Shown piece after piece: positions 57,789-64,000 of a stretch of DNA of 64,000 nucleotides (within the stretch, counting starts at the first letter, position 1; the number at the start of each line of letters is the position of its first letter). Under the pieces are notes generated by a model. It had not been told where the DNA came from. It searched no databases and saw only the letters and a program-made list of their open reading frames with translations. Position numbers and translations under genes: made by a program. The stretch is from Entophlyctis helioformis (taxonomy: Eukaryota > Chytridiomycota > Chytridiomycetes > Chytridiales > Chytriomycetaceae). The stretch is from positions 124,001-188,000 of the forward strand of contig JAHLKH010000012.1 in NCBI GenBank assembly GCA_025526915.1. The letters run 5' to 3'.

Positions 57789-60700
57789 ATGGCTACTGGC
57801 GCATACTCGTACGTCTCCACTGCCGCTTGCAGATGCGTCTCCGGCACGGCCGCCGGCGGGATGCGTTGAAGAGCAGCCGTCGCCAACGGACGCGTAGCTC
57901 ACTAACGCGACTTTTCGTGTCTGGCTGTCCAACGCACCAAGGCTCAAGTACCAATGGGCTCTGCGCCAGCAGCTCGAGCAAGAGCAAGAGCGAATCGTCC
58001 AGCAACGCAACGAGGCTCATGCTCTTGCTCGCAAGCTTGCAAAGGAGACTGAGAAACGGCGTCGGTAAGCCGTGTCTAGCACTGCTGCCTCTTGGCTCTT
58101 GGCATTGACCGTTCTTCACGCTGCCATGCATGCGACAGAGCGGCTCTGGCGCGGCGGATGCAGCAGCGGCAAGCCGAGGAACAGAAACGACTGGCGCTGC
58201 TGAATTTGCCACGATCAAGGCCTTGGTCGGCGCCGACGTACAGGACTGTCGGCAGCGAGTTTCGGCCATTGAGCTCTGACAGTCGGAATAGCACCAGCCG
58301 TACTGGTGGCAGCGGGGAGGCGGCAAGATCCATGTTTCGCAGTCGCCCGTTGGACGCGTACTGTATCGGTCGATTACTCCTCAGCAGCATTCGGTTCGCC
58401 AATATGACGGCTTGCAGCATGATGACGATTTACGGTTTCAGGGGAGCGACAGCGACTCGGTGCTTGGCAACGACACAACCGCACTGATGGATCGTATGTA
58501 TGCAGTGCCACGGCAACCACATCAGCTCGAGCCGCTGCGCCATACATCAACGTCCTCTGCTGTGCCATCGCGATCGGCATCGCCGGTGCGGCCCAGATCA
58601 GCTGCGCCGACATACAGTGCGCATCGGCCAACAACCCCATCTGCTCAGCCATCGCTACGGCTGCAACAGCAGGTCGGCCGGCCATTGCACACACACGGAC
58701 GGCCGCCATTGAATATGACGGCACATCATCAGGGCCGGCCATATCACGGCCCACAACTGCAGAGCCGCGCATTCAAACGCCGCCACAACCTCAACCGCAA
58801 CCCCAACAGCAGCATCTGCTGTTGCGATCAGAGCACCAAGCGGCACCTCTAAAGAGCAAGGATCCTTCCGTTTGGACGCACCGACCGCCATCGTCGGCAC
58901 AGGCAGCGAGGTCGGCCGAGCGGCCGCAACGGTATCTGGACGACTCCAGCGATTCAGACGACGACACGTGGAACCATGCGTTTGCAAGACCCAACACATC
59001 CATGTCAAGTCGGCCAAGCACCGGCATGTCATCTCGGCCTCGATCAGGTACATGCCGGCCCACATTGCCCTCAGAGTCCATTGCACACTTTGCGCTGACC
59101 AATGAGCGCGCTGAACCAGCACGGCGGCTGCATGCACCGACGTATGGCGTGTTCAAAGACAGACAAGTGCGCGTTGTGCGTGCATCGCATGTCGAGATCC
59201 TCGACACCACTGCTTCAGACCACCAATCTCTCTTGTGCGCCATGCAAGCAGCGCAGCAGGTGGACGGCATCCAGGACATTGTGGACTTGTCGCCGCTTGG
59301 AGCAGAGTTTGGGAGTCGGGACGAGCCGCCGAATCCTGTGCTTCACGCGCCGTACGAGCGACAGTCTGGATGGGCACGGTCGTCTCGGTCGGCTTCGCGG
59401 GCATCGGATCGGATAGAGGCCGATGGGGCCGACCCGGATGCCGAGCCGTTCCCTCGAGCGCGCAGTTCTGTCACGGATGCACTTGCGCTTCCCTCGACCC
59501 TTGTATCTGGCAGCAACGTCAGCGGCACTGGTTCTGGGTCAGCAAATGGATCTGGACACGGATCCGGCCATGGCAGTAGGTCCGGCGGATCTAGCGCACA
59601 TGGAGGCGACGGACACGCCGGAGCCAGCCCATCTGGATCGCTTTCTTCTGGCTCGGCCTTCACACCCATACCACCTTCCACTGAGCCGCCTATCACACAG
59701 GCATCAAGGATACGTGCAAGTCATCACGGAGCCGCTGCGCGCAATGAAAGATCGCCCAACACTGCAAACAGTGGATCGACGGGCAGCATTCCCAGCAAGC
59801 TTGCATCGCCAGACGCAAAACGGCGGCCGCGGTCAGCGTCAACAGGTGCAGCAAGGACCAGCGAAACACCAGACGCGGCCGCCACAGCACATGTCAACAG
59901 CGCTGGTGCGATTTCAGGGAGCTCGAGTACCAGCAGTAGGAGTGGCAGCCAACTGGCCCTTGGATCCAGGACCAAGGCATCATCGTCGTCCGATGCAGGC
60001 TTGGCCCCACAAGGCACACCAAACGTACATTCGCATGGACAGACCTCGCAGGGCCAGCAGCCAGCATCAACGGGCGGCACCTCAGCAGCTTCACACAGCC
60101 GCCAGCTGTCAGCTGCACGATCCAAAGACATGCTGCCATTTCAAGTCAGCTCGACCATCAACGAGGAAGACGATGATGACGCGCTGCTTAAGCGGTTGCC
60201 GCCTGGATCTCCCGCCACGCGTATCATGAGCCGTGCACTTTCGAGCGAGCATAACGATGCTGCCATGCCGGATACCAAGTGGCTGGACAACATCCAGAAA
60301 ATCTTGAAAGGCGAAGAGTCGTTCTCGCTTGAAGGTAAAGCCGCATACCCGCGTTTGCATACAGACCAGACATCCATTGGTAACCCCCCATACATCGGAC
60401 AACGTACGAGACAGGTGCGCTCAACAAGATTGCTGCACAGCGATCCGACGACAAGAAGATGGAGACACAACGGCGTCGACGCTCCTCATCCCTGTCCTCA
60501 CGCCCCACGGACAAGAAATCCAAACCTGTCGTAGCAGGTCCACAGCGAGCATGCTCAACAACGACAGTGGGCGCCGAAGAAGACCAGCCGTCATCCACAC
60601 CAAACAGTTGCACGACGCCAACCAATCCGCCCACCATATCCGTATCTAGCATTTCAGAAAGCACAAGCGTGCTGCAACAAGCGACAGCCATGTCCATGTC

Positions 60701-62138
60701 GCCGATGGATTCGCAGTCTCAGACCGTTGGTGGGAGGATCAAGACCGTGGGGAGTCGCGGCGGGTCGCGAGAACTGCACCAGCGAGGATCGAGGTTTTCA
60801 AGTTCGAGCAGTCTGCCGCCTGGATCGCCGTTGGCGGGTGAGCCGATATCGCCGCCCGTGTACGGAAACACTGATGCTATTGCTGGCATGCCCGAATTGG
60901 CTGCCAGTGCTAGCCTTCTAGCTTATCCAAAAGAGGGCGATCGGCCGAGTGGTCCAGAGTTGGTGGCAGATCCAGTGCCTGGTGGTGGCTGTGCACGCGA
61001 TCAATCTGCACAGCCAAGTGGATCAGCAACTCAACCGTCTGGTACGGAACACGACAGCGTCATCGGCGCATCAGCCGCTGCTAGCGATTCGGCCGCCATC
61101 AATGTGGCATGCCCACTGCAAACAGTAGCATCGACGCCGGCACGAGATGGCGCACCAATCCAGCCAGCCAGTTCTTTGTCACACACGCCGCAACCCACGC
61201 CACCGCCAGCAGCAGCAGCAGCAGCAGCAGCGGTACCGCCACCACCACCACTCGTCAGGCCATCCACTGCACAACGGCATGTCCAGATCAACGAAGAGAA
61301 GCAGGACTCTGCACCGTCGTCGCGTCCTCCCACATCATCGCGAGGCATGCAGGCACCCTCGAAGCCAGCCCTCAAGCAGCCTTCGTCATCGCGATTTGCC
61401 AAGCCCCGTCCAATGTCTGGTCCGCCCGCCACCACCACGCCATCCACACAGGAACACCAGCGGCTGCCTGAAATCCCTAGTTCGCGTATACCGCGTCAGA
61501 AGAGCGCGCCGTCTAAGCGACCGAGCATAGTAGGCGGAATGCCCCAAGGCCGCACTATTCTGCAAGATGGCCAGTTGCCGCCGCTGTCTGGATCGGTTGC
61601 CATTGATGTCAAGACGCGCGACCTGGTGTCTATACCCAGTACGTCCATCGTTGTTCGCCGGCGTGTGCAAACGTGAGGCTAACACGACCAATCAGACGAG
61701 TTGGACGTGTTCCTGCTTGTAGAGAAACTGTCGCATATCCCTGACATGAGCGTGCAGGATATTGGCATCGAGGCAGCAGCGCTGAGCAGCAGGACGCGCG
61801 AGAAACCAGCACCGGTTGTTGATCAGGCGGCGTATGCAGAAACACGGGCAGAGACGGCTGTGCATGGGACGACGATTGTGCCGCCAGAGAAACCGCATCA
61901 GGCTGGGCCGGGCCGGCCAGTGGTTTTCGTTACCATGCCGCCCTACCCTGTGCCGCAGATCTCTGGAGCGGCCGTAGTCAAAGATGCAGACATAGCGCAG
62001 ATGGACGAGACGCAGATCATGGACTCTATACGGCAGCTGGACAAGATGCTCGACTCGAAACGCAGCTCGCTTATGAGCATCCGATCAGCCACCAGCATGC
62101 AGTCTGCCGGCTCGTCTGGCGGCAGATCACCCGCATAG
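57789..62138 (+). CDS. Long disordered protein with basic coiled-coil N-terminus
   Basis: I do not recognise the family. Exons: 57,789-57,808, 57,942-58,064, 58,139-about 60,334, 60,415-61,638 and 61,696-62,138. The start is a highly charged helix (LKYQWALRQQLEQEQERIVQ; LARKLAKETEKRRRAALA; QQRQAEEQKRLALLNLPR), as in many microtubule- or centriole-associated proteins, but that is only resemblance. The rest is Ser/Gly/Pro-rich, with short ordered-looking pieces (DTKWLDNIQKILKGEESFSL; LDVFLLVEKLSHIPDMSVQD; QIMDSIRQLDKMLDSKRSSL at the C-terminus) and an Ala-then-Pro run near 61,210-61,250. The frame changes near 58,355 and 58,760. Total length is about 1,330 residues. It starts 123 bases after the SMG-like gene and converges on CSN5. 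Confidence 0.62.
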
Positions 62139-62312
62139 CCCCCATTTTGCCCATCCACGACATCATGCACGCATTTCTGCCATCCATTCCATAAAGCCTT
62201 ATCCTGATTGTAATTCACATCAAAGCAGTCTGTATGATGACAATGCTCTTCAATTGGGCTTGTTTGCAATGCAGACATCCAGACAGAGCAGATCGTGTGC
62301 ATCCGAACAGAA

Positions 62313-63842
<1,530 letters not shown>

Positions 63843-63888
63843 CTGCGAGTTTCACGGCAACCACAAACCGGCGTGTTTGCAGGCAGCC

Positions 63889-64000
63889 ATGGACGTGCAG
63901 GCAGACAGCAGGCAGAGGCAGAGCTGGCGCATCGCACGAGCAGCTTGCGTCCATCGAGCACATGCTGGCGCTGCTCGACAGCAACAAGCAGCAGCAGCAG
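63889..64000 (+). CDS. Possible start of a divergent gene, cut by the window edge
   Basis: An ATG in good context (gcagccATGG) at 63,889 lies 46 bases from the CSN5 start on the other strand. A helical, coding-like stretch near the edge (EQLASIEHMLALLDSNKQQQ) is in a different frame from this ATG, so a frame change or another start is needed. Very tentative. Confidence 0.25.
   Translation, partial: MDVQADSRQRQSWRIARAACVHRAHAGAARQQQAAAA

Overview
The window looks like nuclear DNA of a zoosporic (chytrid-like) fungus. Genes are GC-rich and closely packed on both strands, with short GT..AG introns mostly of 60-110 bases. The gene set is fungal: a single-chain multifunctional acetyl-CoA carboxylase, an SPX-VTC4 polyphosphate polymerase and a UPF0658 Golgi membrane protein. 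A DNAAF6/PIH1D3 homologue (assembly factor for axonemal dynein) implies a motile flagellum. I see no rRNA, tRNA, transposon or CRISPR array.

Layout. 1-2.4 kb: a membrane protein cut by the window edge and a UPF0658 protein, both minus. 2.5-11.9 kb: an ATR/Mec1/Rad3 checkpoint kinase, plus. 12-19 kb: acetyl-CoA carboxylase, minus. 19-20.2 kb: spacer with small tandem repeats. 20.2-26.6 kb: a very long coiled-coil/low-complexity protein. 26.9-33.5 kb: an ABCC-type full transporter with eroded ATPase motifs. 33.5-36.8 kb, minus: a UBE2C/Ubc11-type ubiquitin E2, an ankyrin protein and a possible small N-myristoylated protein. 37.2-39.8 kb: VTC4, minus. 40.4-43.4 kb: an F-box protein, plus.

43.5-51.7 kb is the accessory part: four plus-strand paralogues of a seven-helix membrane protein I cannot assign to a family, plus one signal-peptide protein. 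Three of the four sit in roughly 1.9-2.1 kb tandem units. Each unit also carries the 3' end of an antisense FHA/G-patch gene (AGGF1-like), so two truncated copies of that gene precede the long copy at 51.2-52.7 kb. From 52.8 kb follow DNAAF6, an EST1/SMG5-7 family protein with a PIN nuclease domain, a long disordered protein with a basic coiled-coil start, and CSN5 (COP9 signalosome isopeptidase, minus). The window ends in what may be a divergent plus-strand gene.

A general caution: many conserved genes here (ATR, ACC1, VTC4, the ABC transporter, the E2) read through only if single-base frame changes are allowed. Conserved protein continues on both sides of each break, often beside a short run of one base. 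This looks more like uncorrected indels in the assembly than gene decay. Exon ends below are read from splice signals and frame; no transcript evidence was available.
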